Shown here in pieces: positions 9,468 to 17,980 of a stretch of 64,000 bases of DNA (its first letter is position 1; each line of letters begins with the position of its first letter). The notes beneath the pieces are model-generated. The model did no database searches. It was given only the letters and a program-made list of their open reading frames with translations, and had not been told where the DNA came from. The position numbers and the translations under genes were made by a program. Origin of the DNA: Thiomicrorhabdus sp. (GTDB taxonomy: Bacteria; Pseudomonadota; Gammaproteobacteria; Thiomicrospirales; Thiomicrospiraceae); the NCBI RefSeq assembly GCF_963662555.1, contig NZ_OY759719.1, forward strand, positions 950,985-1,014,984. The letters run 5' to 3'.

Positions 9468-9896
9468 TTACCCTATGCCCATAATATATGGTTTGCCACA
9501 GGGCATACCAGGCCTGGTAAATTACTAAGCCCAAGATAACTATGATATTTATATACGGAATTAACGTAGATAAAACCTCCCTTCTGTAAGCAATCGTGAT
9601 TTCACTTAGCACAGGATGCGTTTAAAGATTCCCATTGTTTGAGTGGAGCTTGCGTAGCGAGTTATGGGAATCTCAGCAGACAAGCTTAGGGAAATAGATT
9701 GTGTCAGCAGGGTGCCCTTTTTGTGGTTACTATTTTTAGGCAAGTAAAAATAGTAACGGGAAGCCTAAAAGCCAATAGTAAAGGTGCATAAATATCAAAA
9801 AGGCTTCTCAACAGATAAGACAAGTTAAACCTTAAAATCTAATTTGCCAGGCTTGGCATGCTCGACGGTCGAATTTGCATTGTAAGCATAGGGTAA
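9468..9896 (-). repeat. Repeat element, copy B, with 11-bp terminal inverted repeats
   Basis: The reverse-complement counterpart of the element at 6543-6918. It is bounded by perfect 11-bp inverted repeats, TTACCCTATGC at 9468-9478 and its complement at 9886-9896. Inside these lie a perfect palindrome (9507-9518) and a degenerate one (TGCCAGGCTTGGCA, 9845-9858). It has a 13-bp perfect stem (9726-9738 with 9745-9757, loop GGCAAG) and a perfect 10-bp stem (9626-9635 with 9664-9673). Compared with copy A, the first stem has different bases but still pairs. It fills most of the gap between the kinase and nnr genes. Confidence 0.82.
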
Positions 9897-9931
9897 ATTT
9901 AAAAAACATAGTCCAGATTTTAAACTGAAAT

Positions 9932-11425
9932 CTAGGAAACTGGACTATCGCTATAACTTAATAGCTGACTCATCACTTGTGCGACTTCTGATGGCAAAAT
10001 GCCTGGTTGCCCACTTTGGTTGGCGAGTACATCGCCTGCATGTGCGTGCAACGACACTCCTAAGCAGGCAGCATTCCAAAGCGATAAACCTTGAGCAATA
10101 AAGGTGGCAATGGTACCTGTTAAAACATCACCCATACCGCCAACGGCCATACCGGGGTTGCCGGCTAAACAAATTTCCATTTTTTTACCATCGTAAATTA
10201 GGCTGCCATTGCCTTTTAATACAATGACACCGCCATATTTTTGGTGTAATGCTTTGATAGCTGAAATACGGTCTTTTTGCACGTTAGCGGTGTTGGTATT
10301 GAGAAGCTGTGCGGCTTCTCCAGGGTGGGGAGTGAGCACCCAATTTTGATGAGTATTTTTTGGAAAATCTTGTTCTTTGGCTAAGGTTGCAAGGTGCTTG
10401 AGTGCATCGGCATCAATCACTTTATTTAGCGGTAAATCTAAGATTTGCATAAACAGTTGTTTACCCCAATCATCCAAACCTAAACCAGGGCCAATGCCCA
10501 TTACATTTGCCAGGCCGGCTTGATTCAGCAGCTCTTCGGTTGGGTAACACATGAGTTCTGGAATCGCTTGGGTAATGGCTATAGTATGTTCTTGACGAGT
10601 AATCACTTTTACCAGGCCTGCTCCGGTTTTTAAACTTGCTAAGCCAGCTAATTGAATCGCACCCATCATAGTACTATTACCGCCTACTAAACAAACTGTG
10701 CCAGATACCCCTTTGTGATGTGATGCTAAACGTAACGGAAGGGTGTTTAACCAAAATTTAAGCAGATGGTTTTGTGCCAGTTCATGCTGTTTTTGGTAAA
10801 GTTTTTTAGGGATGAAAAGTGGGCTAAAGTGGATGTTTCCGCTGACTTCTGGGCCTTGGAATGTATATAGCCCAAATTTATGCGTAATAAAGGTGCAGGT
10901 AATATCTGCTTGCACCGCACAACCTAAAATAGCACCGGTATTGGCATCTAAACCACTCGGTATATCTATCGCTAAAACAGGTTTTTTGGTTTGGTTGATT
11001 TGCTCAATGAGTTCAGCAATTTCACCTGTAATCGGTTGGTTTAAACCCGTACCAAAAATGGCATCTACAATCAGATCGGCATCTTGCAGAGTCTCTTTGG
11101 AATAGGGAACAGGCTGAATGCCAAGTTGCTTAAGTTCATTAAGGGCTAATAGTGCATCGCCCTTAATTTTATTAAAATCACCCGCTTGTAAAACTGTTAC
11201 TTCAAACCCTGCAATATGAGCATATTGGGCGATAATATAACCATCACCGCCATTATTCCCCGTACCGCAAATAACTTGAATGTGTCTGCTTTCAGGCCAG
11301 GTTTTTTGTAAAATATCAAAGGCAAAAAAGCCTGCACGTTTCATTAATAATAGGCCTGCAATGCCCAGGTTTTGTATGGCATCTTGGTCTATGGCTTGAG
11401 AACTTTGAGCACTGTATAGTTTCAT
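9932..11425 (-). CDS. nnr: Bifunctional NAD(P)H-hydrate epimerase/dehydratase
   Basis: A 497-residue metabolite-repair enzyme. The N-terminal YjeF_N domain (~1-215, with GTGNNGGDGYIIA) epimerises NADHX and NADPHX. The C-terminal ribokinase-like domain (~225-490, with LTPHPGEAAQLL and GMAVGGMGDVLTG) dehydrates the S form using ADP. The length is normal for the fused bacterial form. A near-copy of the window's palindrome (ACCAGGCCTGCT, 10611-10622) lies in the coding sequence. The gene is 23 bp downstream of uppP on the same strand. Confidence 0.95.
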   Translation of the reverse strand: MKLYSAQSSQAIDQDAIQNLGIAGLLLMKRAGFFAFDILQKTWPESRHIQVICGTGNNGGDGYIIAQYAHIAGFEVTVLQAGDFNKIKGDALLALNELKQLGIQPVPYSKETLQDADLIVDAIFGTGLNQPITGEIAELIEQINQTKKPVLAIDIPSGLDANTGAILGCAVQADITCTFITHKFGLYTFQGPEVSGNIHFSPLFIPKKLYQKQHELAQNHLLKFWLNTLPLRLASHHKGVSGTVCLVGGNSTMMGAIQLAGLASLKTGAGLVKVITRQEHTIAITQAIPELMCYPTEELLNQAGLANVMGIGPGLGLDDWGKQLFMQILDLPLNKVIDADALKHLATLAKEQDFPKNTHQNWVLTPHPGEAAQLLNTNTANVQKDRISAIKALHQKYGGVIVLKGNGSLIYDGKKMEICLAGNPGMAVGGMGDVLTGTIATFIAQGLSLWNAACLGVSLHAHAGDVLANQSGQPGILPSEVAQVMSQLLSYSDSPVS

Positions 11426-11448
11426 GCGGTTACCTTAGCATTTTTGGT

Positions 11449-12216
11449 TTAAACAAACCAAATAAGCAAAACAATACCAAAAATAATGCGGTAAATACCA
11501 AAAGCGTTGAAGGTGAATTTTTCTAAAAAGCGTAAAAATAAGCTCATGGTTAAGTAGGCAATAATATAAGCCATTACAAACCCGACGATTAACGGTAACC
11601 AAGAAGTGTCAGCAAATTCTGAATAGTTTTTAAGAAGATCTAAACCTGAAGCGGCGGCTAAAACGGGTAGGGCTAATAAAAAGGAGAACTCGGCAGAGGT
11701 TTTTCTATCTAGCCCCATCATTACGCCACCGACAATTGACGCACCTGCACGGCTTGTGCCAGGAATTAGGGCAAATACTTGTATTATGCCAATCCAGAAT
11801 GCTTGGTTAATGCTTAAGTCTTCTATGTTTCTGGTGCGGTGTGTGCCTTCGTTATAGAGTTTTTCCATAATAAGAAATACAACACCGCCAATAATAAACA
11901 TCCAGGCCACTACGCTTAAGGTAAAAAACTCTTTAATTTGATTGTGAAACAAAAAACCAAGTGCTGCAATGGGTAAAAATGCAATAAACACATTAATCCA
12001 TAAGCGAATATGATCTAAGCTAAATTTGGAGCTGTAATGCGAAAAAATCGCCAATATAGCCGCTACTTGAATAATGACTTCAAAAGCCATGTTTTGATCG
12101 GTTTGCTGTAAACCTAGCCAGTCACTCACAATAATTAAATGGCCTGTTGAAGAAATGGGTAAGAACTCGGTAAGTCCTTCAATGATACCTAGTATAGCGG
12201 CTTGAAAAATGTCCAT
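11449..12216 (-). CDS. uppP: Undecaprenyl-diphosphatase UppP (BacA)
   Basis: A 255-residue polytopic membrane protein that recycles undecaprenyl pyrophosphate to the monophosphate lipid carrier for peptidoglycan synthesis. Family motifs are clear: [19 protein letters not shown] near the N-terminus and [13 protein letters not shown] in the middle. Overproduction is known to give bacitracin resistance in other bacteria. It lies between nnr and the midA-like gene in a same-strand run with short gaps. Confidence 0.95.
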   Translation of the reverse strand: MDIFQAAILGIIEGLTEFLPISSTGHLIIVSDWLGLQQTDQNMAFEVIIQVAAILAIFSHYSSKFSLDHIRLWINVFIAFLPIAALGFLFHNQIKEFFTLSVVAWMFIIGGVVFLIMEKLYNEGTHRTRNIEDLSINQAFWIGIIQVFALIPGTSRAGASIVGGVMMGLDRKTSAEFSFLLALPVLAAASGLDLLKNYSEFADTSWLPLIVGFVMAYIIAYLTMSLFLRFLEKFTFNAFGIYRIIFGIVLLIWFV

Positions 12217-12254
12217 AGTGCAGTCCTATCTAAGGGAGTAAATCTGGTTAAAGT

Positions 12255-13475
12255 TTATAGTTGATGACGTAAGTCACGCACATTAAATCCAATTAAAGGT
12301 TGATTAAAGTGTTTAGTTAAGGCAATCGCCTTAAAGGTTTCGCCCATTTCATCAGGCAAAGTGAGAGTTTTAATCTGTTGTGCAGTGCGAATTTGCTCAC
12401 CAATATCGGCATTGGCGTTAAACGACATCTCTAATAAACCGCTACCCATTAAAAAATGGGCCTGAGTGGTAAAACCTGCTACTTTAAAACCACTATCAAA
12501 GGCTTCTTCGGCTACGGCAGTAAAGTCAACGTGTGCGGTTATATCTTGCAGGCCAGGGTAATAAAATGGATTGTTATGGGCACGATGCTGATAATGGCAG
12601 CGTAACGTTCCCATAACACGCGCAGGTTGGTAATACTCTTGGCGGCTGTAACCGTAATCAATTAAGAAAACTGCACCCATACTTAAAATATCACTTAGGC
12701 TTTTAAGCCAGGGTTTTAAGTTTAGATTAATTTCAGTTTCGTAACCTAAGTCGGATACTTTGCCGATGTGTTTAATAAGTTGGTTGGCAAATTTTTGCAG
12801 GCCTGGTTCGGTGATGGTTTGGTAGTCCCAATCAAATTTTTGGGTGTTTTCATCATAACGTACAAAACCTTGTAAAGCTTGGTGCGGTTCTATGCGAATG
12901 CGTTCAAATGGCATGGCATCTAACACTTCATTCGCTAAAATAACGGCACTGATTGGTGTTTTGGGTAAAGAGTCTAGCCACACAATTTTATCTGCCAATT
13001 CGCTAGGTAAATGCTCTTCAAACGTCTGTTTTTGTCGGGCTCGTAAGTCAGCACTGATTTCTACAATGTAGTAACGATGAATATTTAGCTGCATATCATT
13101 AAGCTCGAGCAAAATATCTTTAGCCATTGTGCCTTGCCCCGCACCAAACTCGATAATATTGGGTTCTTCTAAATCAGCTAACACCTGAGCTGCTTGCCTG
13201 GCTAAACAGCGAGAAAAAATAGGCGAGACTTCTGGAGCGGTAATAAAATCACCAGTTTTACCAATTTTAGGTAATCCGCCAGAATAATAGCCCAATTGAG
13301 GAGTGTATAAAGCCATCTCCATAAACTTGGAAAACGGCAGGTTTTTATGGCGTGCTAAGTAACGTTGAATGTTTTTGCTGAGTTTTTGGCTGTGCAAAAT
13401 GCCATCTTCGTTTGGTTCCGGCAAAGATTTTGGTGAGTTTTGGCGATGAGTTTGGCGAGCGTTTATTGATTTCAT
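12255..13475 (-). CDS. SAM-dependent methyltransferase, MidA/NDUFAF7 family
   Basis: A 406-residue COG1565 protein. The SAM site is visible as NIIEFGAGQGTMAKDIL, with family motifs LGYYSGGLPKIGKTGDFITAPEVSP and LIDYGYSRQEYY. In mitochondria the homologue methylates an arginine of a complex I subunit; the bacterial target is not known. The near-palindrome CAGGCCTGGT occurs inside at 12798-12807. It is divergent from the FliG-like gene pair. Confidence 0.87.
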   Translation of the reverse strand: MKSINARQTHRQNSPKSLPEPNEDGILHSQKLSKNIQRYLARHKNLPFSKFMEMALYTPQLGYYSGGLPKIGKTGDFITAPEVSPIFSRCLARQAAQVLADLEEPNIIEFGAGQGTMAKDILLELNDMQLNIHRYYIVEISADLRARQKQTFEEHLPSELADKIVWLDSLPKTPISAVILANEVLDAMPFERIRIEPHQALQGFVRYDENTQKFDWDYQTITEPGLQKFANQLIKHIGKVSDLGYETEINLNLKPWLKSLSDILSMGAVFLIDYGYSRQEYYQPARVMGTLRCHYQHRAHNNPFYYPGLQDITAHVDFTAVAEEAFDSGFKVAGFTTQAHFLMGSGLLEMSFNANADIGEQIRTAQQIKTLTLPDEMGETFKAIALTKHFNQPLIGFNVRDLRHQL

Positions 13476-13621
13476 TGAGCTTCAGAGTGCGTTTATTACA
13501 GTATGTGATATTATGCAATAAAGCGTAGTTAACAGCCAGATAATAACCATTATAAATTACTTTGGTTGAGTGGATTCGTCTTGGTTTGGTTGTTAACAGT
13601 AAGTTTTGGAAAGAAGTTTGC

Positions 13622-13664
13622 TTAACTTTAAAAGTTAAATAGTTGGCTTTGGCAATGATTGCCA
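13622..13664. promoter_or_regulatory. Two adjacent palindromes upstream of the FliG-like pair
   Basis: A perfect 17-bp palindrome, TTAACTTT-A-AAAGTTAA (13622-13638), is followed by a perfect 15-bp one, TGGCAAT-G-ATTGCCA (13650-13664). The FliG-like start codon is 36 bp further on. Their size and odd-base centres resemble operators; the binding protein is unknown. Confidence 0.45.
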
Positions 13665-13699
13665 TGCATGATACGTTCTATATTGATAAAGAGTAGATT

Positions 13700-14164
13700 A
13701 TGAAAGTAGGTATTAAAAAGTTACAAGAGAATGAGTGGTTGGTTCATATTGGTTGTGGTGCCATTAAGATGGACCAGTTTTCTGTTGCTCTTTTAAATAT
13801 CACTTTGGACCATTTGTTGGCACTGGAGCAAGGTGCTGAACACTCAACCTTAAAAAGTTATGTGAAGTTGGGTTTGAGGATTAAGTGTTTAAAACCTATT
13901 GATCTACAAAAGCTTTTACGTGCCGTTGACTCTCAAGATGTATTGATCATGATGTTGCTGGCGGATGACAGTGAGTTAAACGAGATTGTATTGGCAAATA
14001 TTGGTAGTATTTTAAGTAAACAAATTGAAAGAGATTTGCTTACATCAAGCCTGCCAGCAGACAATTTGGTAAAAGAAGCGGTTCGCCGTATTGTTGAAAA
14101 AACCTTTGAGCTAGAGGCCAAAGGCGACATTGAGTTTACCACTGAGAACGTACACTATATCTAG
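13700..14164 (+). CDS. FliG C-terminal-like protein, first of an orphan pair
   Basis: A 154-residue protein without signal peptide or membrane segment. From about residue 70 (LQKLLRAVDSQDVLIMML, then NIGSILSKQIERDLL and EAVRRIVEKTFELEAKGDI) it resembles the middle/C-terminal armadillo-like part of the flagellar switch protein FliG. The N-terminal ~40 residues (LVHIGCGAIKMDQFSVALL) form a short domain whose pattern recurs in the next gene. No other flagellar gene is in the window. The job is unknown: a switch-like adaptor is one option, chance resemblance in helical repeats another. Confidence 0.7.
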   Translation: MKVGIKKLQENEWLVHIGCGAIKMDQFSVALLNITLDHLLALEQGAEHSTLKSYVKLGLRIKCLKPIDLQKLLRAVDSQDVLIMMLLADDSELNEIVLANIGSILSKQIERDLLTSSLPADNLVKEAVRRIVEKTFELEAKGDIEFTTENVHYI

Positions 14165-14215
14165 TGAATAGATTGAGCAATGTTAGCTATGAAAGAGAAG
14201 TAAAAGGTCGTTATT

Positions 14216-14686
14216 ATGGAAATTGCAGCAAGTCGAACGCATAGCGGAGAGTATCAATTAGAGATTGGCCCAGTTATCTTTACTTTGCCAAAAGAGGCGA
14301 TTAGTGCTTTGCAACAAGTTGTAGAGCAACGTTTGCATCAAAATAATTCAATAGATGAAGAAAACATCAAGCGTAAATTAGAGGCTTACCGAATGTTAGC
14401 CACTAAAATGGCTGGTGTGGATGGTCGTGTCATTCAAAAATTTGCTCCCAAAGTTTCGCCTGAACAGTTAGTGACCATTACTCGCTTGGCGGAAGGAGAT
14501 GTGCTTTATCAAAAGGTGTGTAAAAATTTATCTAAACAAAATCGTCGTCAATTTGAAGACGATTATAAATCGATGGATAAGATTACCGAGCAGCATGCGT
14601 GTTTACATATGGAACAGCTTGTGCCACTAATTAAACGTGCTGCTCAAGAACAAAAAGAGTTGCAGTTATCTGAAGCTGAAGATTAA
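14216..14686 (+). CDS. FliG-like protein, second of an orphan pair
   Basis: A 156-residue soluble protein 51 bp after the previous gene. Its first ~35 residues (YQLEIGPVIFTLPKEAISALQQ) follow the same pattern as the N-terminus of that gene. The rest (LATKMAGVDGRVIQKFAPKV, then a helical segment with FEDDYKSMDKI) loosely resembles FliG helices. The two genes look like diverged paralogues or two halves of one scaffold. Function is not recognised; the FliG relation is weaker here than in the first gene. Confidence 0.62.
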   Translation: MEIAASRTHSGEYQLEIGPVIFTLPKEAISALQQVVEQRLHQNNSIDEENIKRKLEAYRMLATKMAGVDGRVIQKFAPKVSPEQLVTITRLAEGDVLYQKVCKNLSKQNRRQFEDDYKSMDKITEQHACLHMEQLVPLIKRAAQEQKELQLSEAED

Positions 14687-14710
14687 TTTTATCTAGCCAG
14701 TCTGTTTTCT

Positions 14711-14738
14711 AAAAACGGCTATCTAAAAATAGCTTTTT
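14711..14738. terminator. Short bidirectional terminator
   Basis: A small hairpin with a GCTAT/ATAGC stem core, flanked by a run of A on the left and T on the right. It sits between the convergent FliG-like and folB genes. The stem is short, so strength is uncertain. Confidence 0.45.
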
Positions 14739-14743
14739 AAAAA

Positions 14744-15142
14744 CTAAGATGTTCTTACTCGAGTGATCTTTAAGCCTACTGTTTTTGTTTCTGCAACGGC
14801 CATTGGTTTACTCACTTTTAAGTAAATGGTTTGTACGGCATTATGGTGTTTAAAAATGTACTGACAAATCGCTTCACACAAACTTTCTAAGAGTTCGTAA
14901 CGACTCTCTTCAACCAATTTGATCACTTCATCAGATACCTGTTTATAGTTAACCGTATCGTCAATATTATCTGATTCCGCCGCCTGTGTAATGGTGGGTA
15001 CTTGCATATCAATATCAAAAATTAATGGTTGGCGGTTTTCTCGCTCCCAATCATAAATACCAATAATGGCTTGTGTTTGTAAACCTTCTATAAAAATAGT
15101 ATCGGTATTTTGTGTGTTATTCAGGTTCTGATGATTTTGCAT
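14744..15142 (-). CDS. folB: Dihydroneopterin aldolase FolB
   Basis: Cleaves 7,8-dihydroneopterin to 6-hydroxymethyl-dihydropterin and glycolaldehyde in folate synthesis. Family features are IFIEGLQTQAIIGIYDWERE, the central DDTVNYKQV and the C-terminal LKVSKPMAV. The ATG at 15142 (132 residues) is chosen because GGAAAGAG lies just upstream; the longer frame adds only six unrelated residues. It is divergent from plsY, an arrangement found in many proteobacteria. Confidence 0.93.
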   Translation of the reverse strand: MQNHQNLNNTQNTDTIFIEGLQTQAIIGIYDWERENRQPLIFDIDMQVPTITQAAESDNIDDTVNYKQVSDEVIKLVEESRYELLESLCEAICQYIFKHHNAVQTIYLKVSKPMAVAETKTVGLKITRVRTS

Positions 15143-15214
15143 TGGGTCTCTTTCCATCAATTATTTGAATCAACATTATCTACTTCTAGTAAAATCATGC
15201 AATTATTTGTAACG

Positions 15215-15228
15215 ACCAGGCCTGGTAA
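15215..15228. repeat. ACCAGGCCTGGT palindrome upstream of plsY
   Basis: A perfect copy followed by TAA. It sits in the folB-plsY divergent gap and ends about 5 bp before the plsY ribosome binding site (AAGGA), so a protein bound here could affect plsY. Confidence 0.8.
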
Positions 15229-15239
15229 AAAGGAATTAA

Positions 15240-15854
15240 ATGGGTTTTGAAAGTATTGTATTTATTGTTGTAGCTTATTTATTGGGTTCAATTTCAACCG
15301 CAATCATCGTTTGTAAATTAATGGGATTACCAAATCCAAGAGAGGGTGGGTCAGGAAACCCAGGTGCAACAAATGTACTGCGTATTGGTGGTGAAAAAGG
15401 TAAAAAAGCGGCTGCCATTACGTTAGTAGGCGATATGCTTAAAGGTTTATTGCCAGTTTTGATTGCACACTGGTTAGAGCTTTCGACTTTAATGATTGTG
15501 TTGGTTGGTTTTGCGGCGTTTATTGGGCATCTTTACCCGGTGTTTTTTCAGTTTAAAGGCGGAAAGGGCGTGGCGACTATGCTGGGTGTCATGTTTGGTT
15601 TGTCGTTACCAATTGGTTTAGCGGTTGCCGCAACGTGGTTATTTGTGGCTAAGGTATTAAAAATCTCTTCGCTTTCAGCGTTGATTGCAACCATATTGGC
15701 CCCGATTTATATCTGGCTTTTATCAGGTAATATTGAATGGGTATGGGTAACGTCGGTAATGACATTAATTTTGTTTTGGCGTCACCGCGGCAATATTCAG
15801 CGTTTATTAAATGGCGAAGAGAGTTTGATAAAAGCGGAGTCTAAAGAAGATTAA
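15240..15854 (+). CDS. plsY: Glycerol-3-phosphate acyltransferase PlsY
   Basis: A 204-residue membrane enzyme that transfers an acyl group from acyl-phosphate to glycerol-3-phosphate, the first step of phospholipid synthesis. Conserved blocks are GSISTAIIVCKL, GSGNPGATNVLR and FKGGKGVATMLG. About five membrane segments are expected. The start is set by AAGGA 7 bp upstream. It converges on tsaD; the 96-bp gap holds only short ATGCTTATG-like direct repeats. Confidence 0.95.
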   Translation: MGFESIVFIVVAYLLGSISTAIIVCKLMGLPNPREGGSGNPGATNVLRIGGEKGKKAAAITLVGDMLKGLLPVLIAHWLELSTLMIVLVGFAAFIGHLYPVFFQFKGGKGVATMLGVMFGLSLPIGLAVAATWLFVAKVLKISSLSALIATILAPIYIWLLSGNIEWVWVTSVMTLILFWRHRGNIQRLLNGEESLIKAESKED

Positions 15855-15950
15855 TAGTCGAAAATGTTAATGCTTATTTGATTCTTAATAACCAAAGATC
15901 AACTGCTTATGCTCATGATTATGCTTATGCTTATTTATGTGCAATATTGA

Positions 15951-16976
15951 TTAAATCTTTGGTAAATCTTCTAAAGACCAACGAGGCGTGGTGGCAAAGC
16001 TTAAGTCATGGGTTTGTCCAGCAAGTAACCGCTGGGCTCCGGCATAGGCAATCATGGCTCCGTTATCTGTACAAAACTCTAATCTTGGGTAAAAAACTTC
16101 ACCTTTTCGTTTTGCCATTAATGCATCCAGTTTACTGCGAATCTCTCGGTTTGCACTAACACCGCCAGCAACCACTAATCTATTTAAATTTTCTTGTTCT
16201 AAAGCACGTTTGCATTTAATGGTTAAAGTGTCTGCTACCGCCAGTTCAAACGCTCTGCATACGTCGGCTTTAGTTTGTTCGGTAGCATCATTGTTTTTGA
16301 TCGCAGCTTGCCAAGTGTTTAAGGTAAAAGTTTTTAAGCCGCTAAAACTCATGTCTAAACCGGGTCTGTCTACCATTGGACGAGGGAATTTGTAACGCTC
16401 TGCATTACCTTTTAACGCTAGGTTGGACACATTAGGACCACCTGGATAGCCAAGTTCTAATAGTTTAGCGGTTTTATCAAACGCTTCACCAGCGGCATCA
16501 TCCAAGGTATCACCTAATACTTTATATTGACCAATGCCATCTACTCGAATAATCATACTGTGACCGCCAGAGACTAATAGGCAAATAAACGGAAAGTCTG
16601 GTTGAGTTTCTTCAAGCATGGGAGCTAATAAGTGGCCTTCCATGTGGTGGACACCGACTGCGGGTATGTTTAATGCATACGCTAGACTGCGAGCAATTGA
16701 AGCACCGGCAAGCAAAGCACCCATTAATCCAGGTCCAGAAGTATAAGCAATACCTTCTAAATCATGTTTACTTATATTAGCCTCATCAAGGGTTTGCATA
16801 ATAAGTGGGGTGAGTTTACGGATATGGTCACGAGATGCAAGCTCTGGAACAACGCCACCGTATTGTGCATGAAGCTCAATCTGTGTGTAAAGAGTGTGAG
16901 CAATTAACCCTTTATCGGTGTCGTAAATTGCCACCCCTGTCTCATCACAAGAACTCTCTATACCTAATACCAACAT
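15951..16976 (-). CDS. tsaD: tRNA N6-threonylcarbamoyladenosine transferase TsaD
   Basis: A 341-residue ASKHA-fold protein that, with TsaB and TsaE, places threonylcarbamoyl on A37 of ANN-decoding tRNAs. Visible motifs are [13 protein letters not shown] at the N-terminus, the metal-binding [11 protein letters not shown], and the nucleotide motif [12 protein letters not shown]. It is divergent from rpsU, as in many gammaproteobacteria. Confidence 0.96.
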   Translation of the reverse strand: MLVLGIESSCDETGVAIYDTDKGLIAHTLYTQIELHAQYGGVVPELASRDHIRKLTPLIMQTLDEANISKHDLEGIAYTSGPGLMGALLAGASIARSLAYALNIPAVGVHHMEGHLLAPMLEETQPDFPFICLLVSGGHSMIIRVDGIGQYKVLGDTLDDAAGEAFDKTAKLLELGYPGGPNVSNLALKGNAERYKFPRPMVDRPGLDMSFSGLKTFTLNTWQAAIKNNDATEQTKADVCRAFELAVADTLTIKCKRALEQENLNRLVVAGGVSANREIRSKLDALMAKRKGEVFYPRLEFCTDNGAMIAYAGAQRLLAGQTHDLSFATTPRWSLEDLPKI

Positions 16977-17049
16977 CTTAAAAACTCAACTGTTTAAATT
17001 AAAGTGGCTGAATTTTAACAAATAATCTTTAAAATTATCTGAAAAAGGT

Positions 17050-17078
17050 TTGCAAAATGCGGGTGAGAAAATTATAAT
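17050..17078 (+). promoter_or_regulatory. Sigma70-type promoter of rpsU
   Basis: TTGCAA (17050-17055) and a perfect TATAAT (17073-17078) are 17 bp apart. The rpsU start is about 75 bp beyond, so the message has a leader of roughly 70 nt. It should drive rpsU-yqeY. Confidence 0.7.
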
Positions 17079-17153
17079 CCCCCTTTTCTGCTATTTCTCA
17101 TTTCTTGCGTGAGAAAGAAGCAATGAATTCTAAAATTTTTTAAGGTCGAAATT

Positions 17154-17369
17154 ATGCCAAGCGTAAAAATCAGAGATACAGAACCATTTGACGTAGCTTT
17201 ACGTCGTTTTAAGCGTGCTTGCGAAAAAGCAGGTGTGTTAACTGAAACTCGTAAACGTGAGTTTTATGAAAAGCCAACATGGGCTAAGAAGCGTATGAAA
17301 GCTGCTGCAGTTAAGCGTTTAGCAAAACGTTTATCTCGTGAAAACCGTCGTACAACTCGTATGTACTAA
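17154..17369 (+). CDS. rpsU: 30S ribosomal protein bS21
   Basis: A 71-residue basic ribosomal protein needed for 30S function at initiation. The sequence [20 protein letters not shown] and the Arg-rich tail [13 protein letters not shown] are typical. AAGG lies ahead of the ATG. It begins the classic rpsU-(yqeY)-dnaG-rpoD macromolecular synthesis block. Confidence 0.97.
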   Translation: MPSVKIRDTEPFDVALRRFKRACEKAGVLTETRKREFYEKPTWAKKRMKAAAVKRLAKRLSRENRRTTRMY

Positions 17370-17380
17370 GGTTAACGTTA

Positions 17381-17830
17381 GTGTCAGAGACAATGAAAGA
17401 AAAACTAACGGCTGAAATGAAAGCCTGTATGAAAGCGAAAGATAAAGAGCGTCTTCAAGTTGTACGTTCTCTCTTAGCAGCCATTAAACAGGTTGAGATT
17501 GATAATCAAACGACAGTAGATGATGCTGGTGTATTAGCTATTTTAGATAAAGCTATGAAACAGCGTCGTGATTCTCATCAGCAATTTACGGATGCCGATC
17601 GTCCAGATTTAGCTGAGCAAGAAGCCTATGAGATGTCTGTGATTCAGGATTTCATGCCACAAGCTCTAACAGAAGATGAAATTAATGCATTAATTGATGA
17701 TGCAATGACAAAAACAGGTGCCAGCTCCATGCAAGACATGGGTAAAGTAATGGGCTTGTTAAAACCTGAGATGCAAGGTCGTGCAGATATGGGTGAAGTC
17801 AGCAAGTTAATTAAGGCTAAGTTAGGCTAA
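17381..17830 (+). CDS. YqeY / GatB-C-terminal-like protein
   Basis: A 149-residue protein of the YqeY family, related to the tail of GatB. Family features are LTAEMKACMKAKDKERL at the start and MGKVMGLLKPEMQGRADMGEVS near the end. It likely binds tRNA, but its function is not settled. It starts at a GTG 11 bp after rpsU and is followed by a terminator before dnaG; the position between rpsU and dnaG is common in proteobacteria. Confidence 0.92.
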   Translation: MSETMKEKLTAEMKACMKAKDKERLQVVRSLLAAIKQVEIDNQTTVDDAGVLAILDKAMKQRRDSHQQFTDADRPDLAEQEAYEMSVIQDFMPQALTEDEINALIDDAMTKTGASSMQDMGKVMGLLKPEMQGRADMGEVSKLIKAKLG

Positions 17831-17893
17831 AATCAGTAGGTAATTGTTAAAGATTATTTTGTTAGTTAAGTTCTTTAGACTGACTCTTTCTAT

Positions 17894-17927
17894 AAAACCC
17901 GTTAGTGTTTCGCTAGCGGGTTTTTTT
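17894..17927 (+). terminator. Intrinsic terminator after yqeY
   Basis: A 12-bp stem (17894-17905 with 17913-17924, one mismatch) ends in seven T. It separates rpsU-yqeY from dnaG, so dnaG likely depends on read-through or its own promoter. Confidence 0.8.
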
Positions 17928-17980
17928 GGTTTTAAGGCCTGTGTAAAAAGGTGTGTACACTCTGTGGATAAGGTGTGAGT

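Noticed and set aside
15878-16159. 93-codon frame opposite the tsaD 3' end
   Set aside because: It overlaps conserved tsaD coding sequence and has no features of its own.
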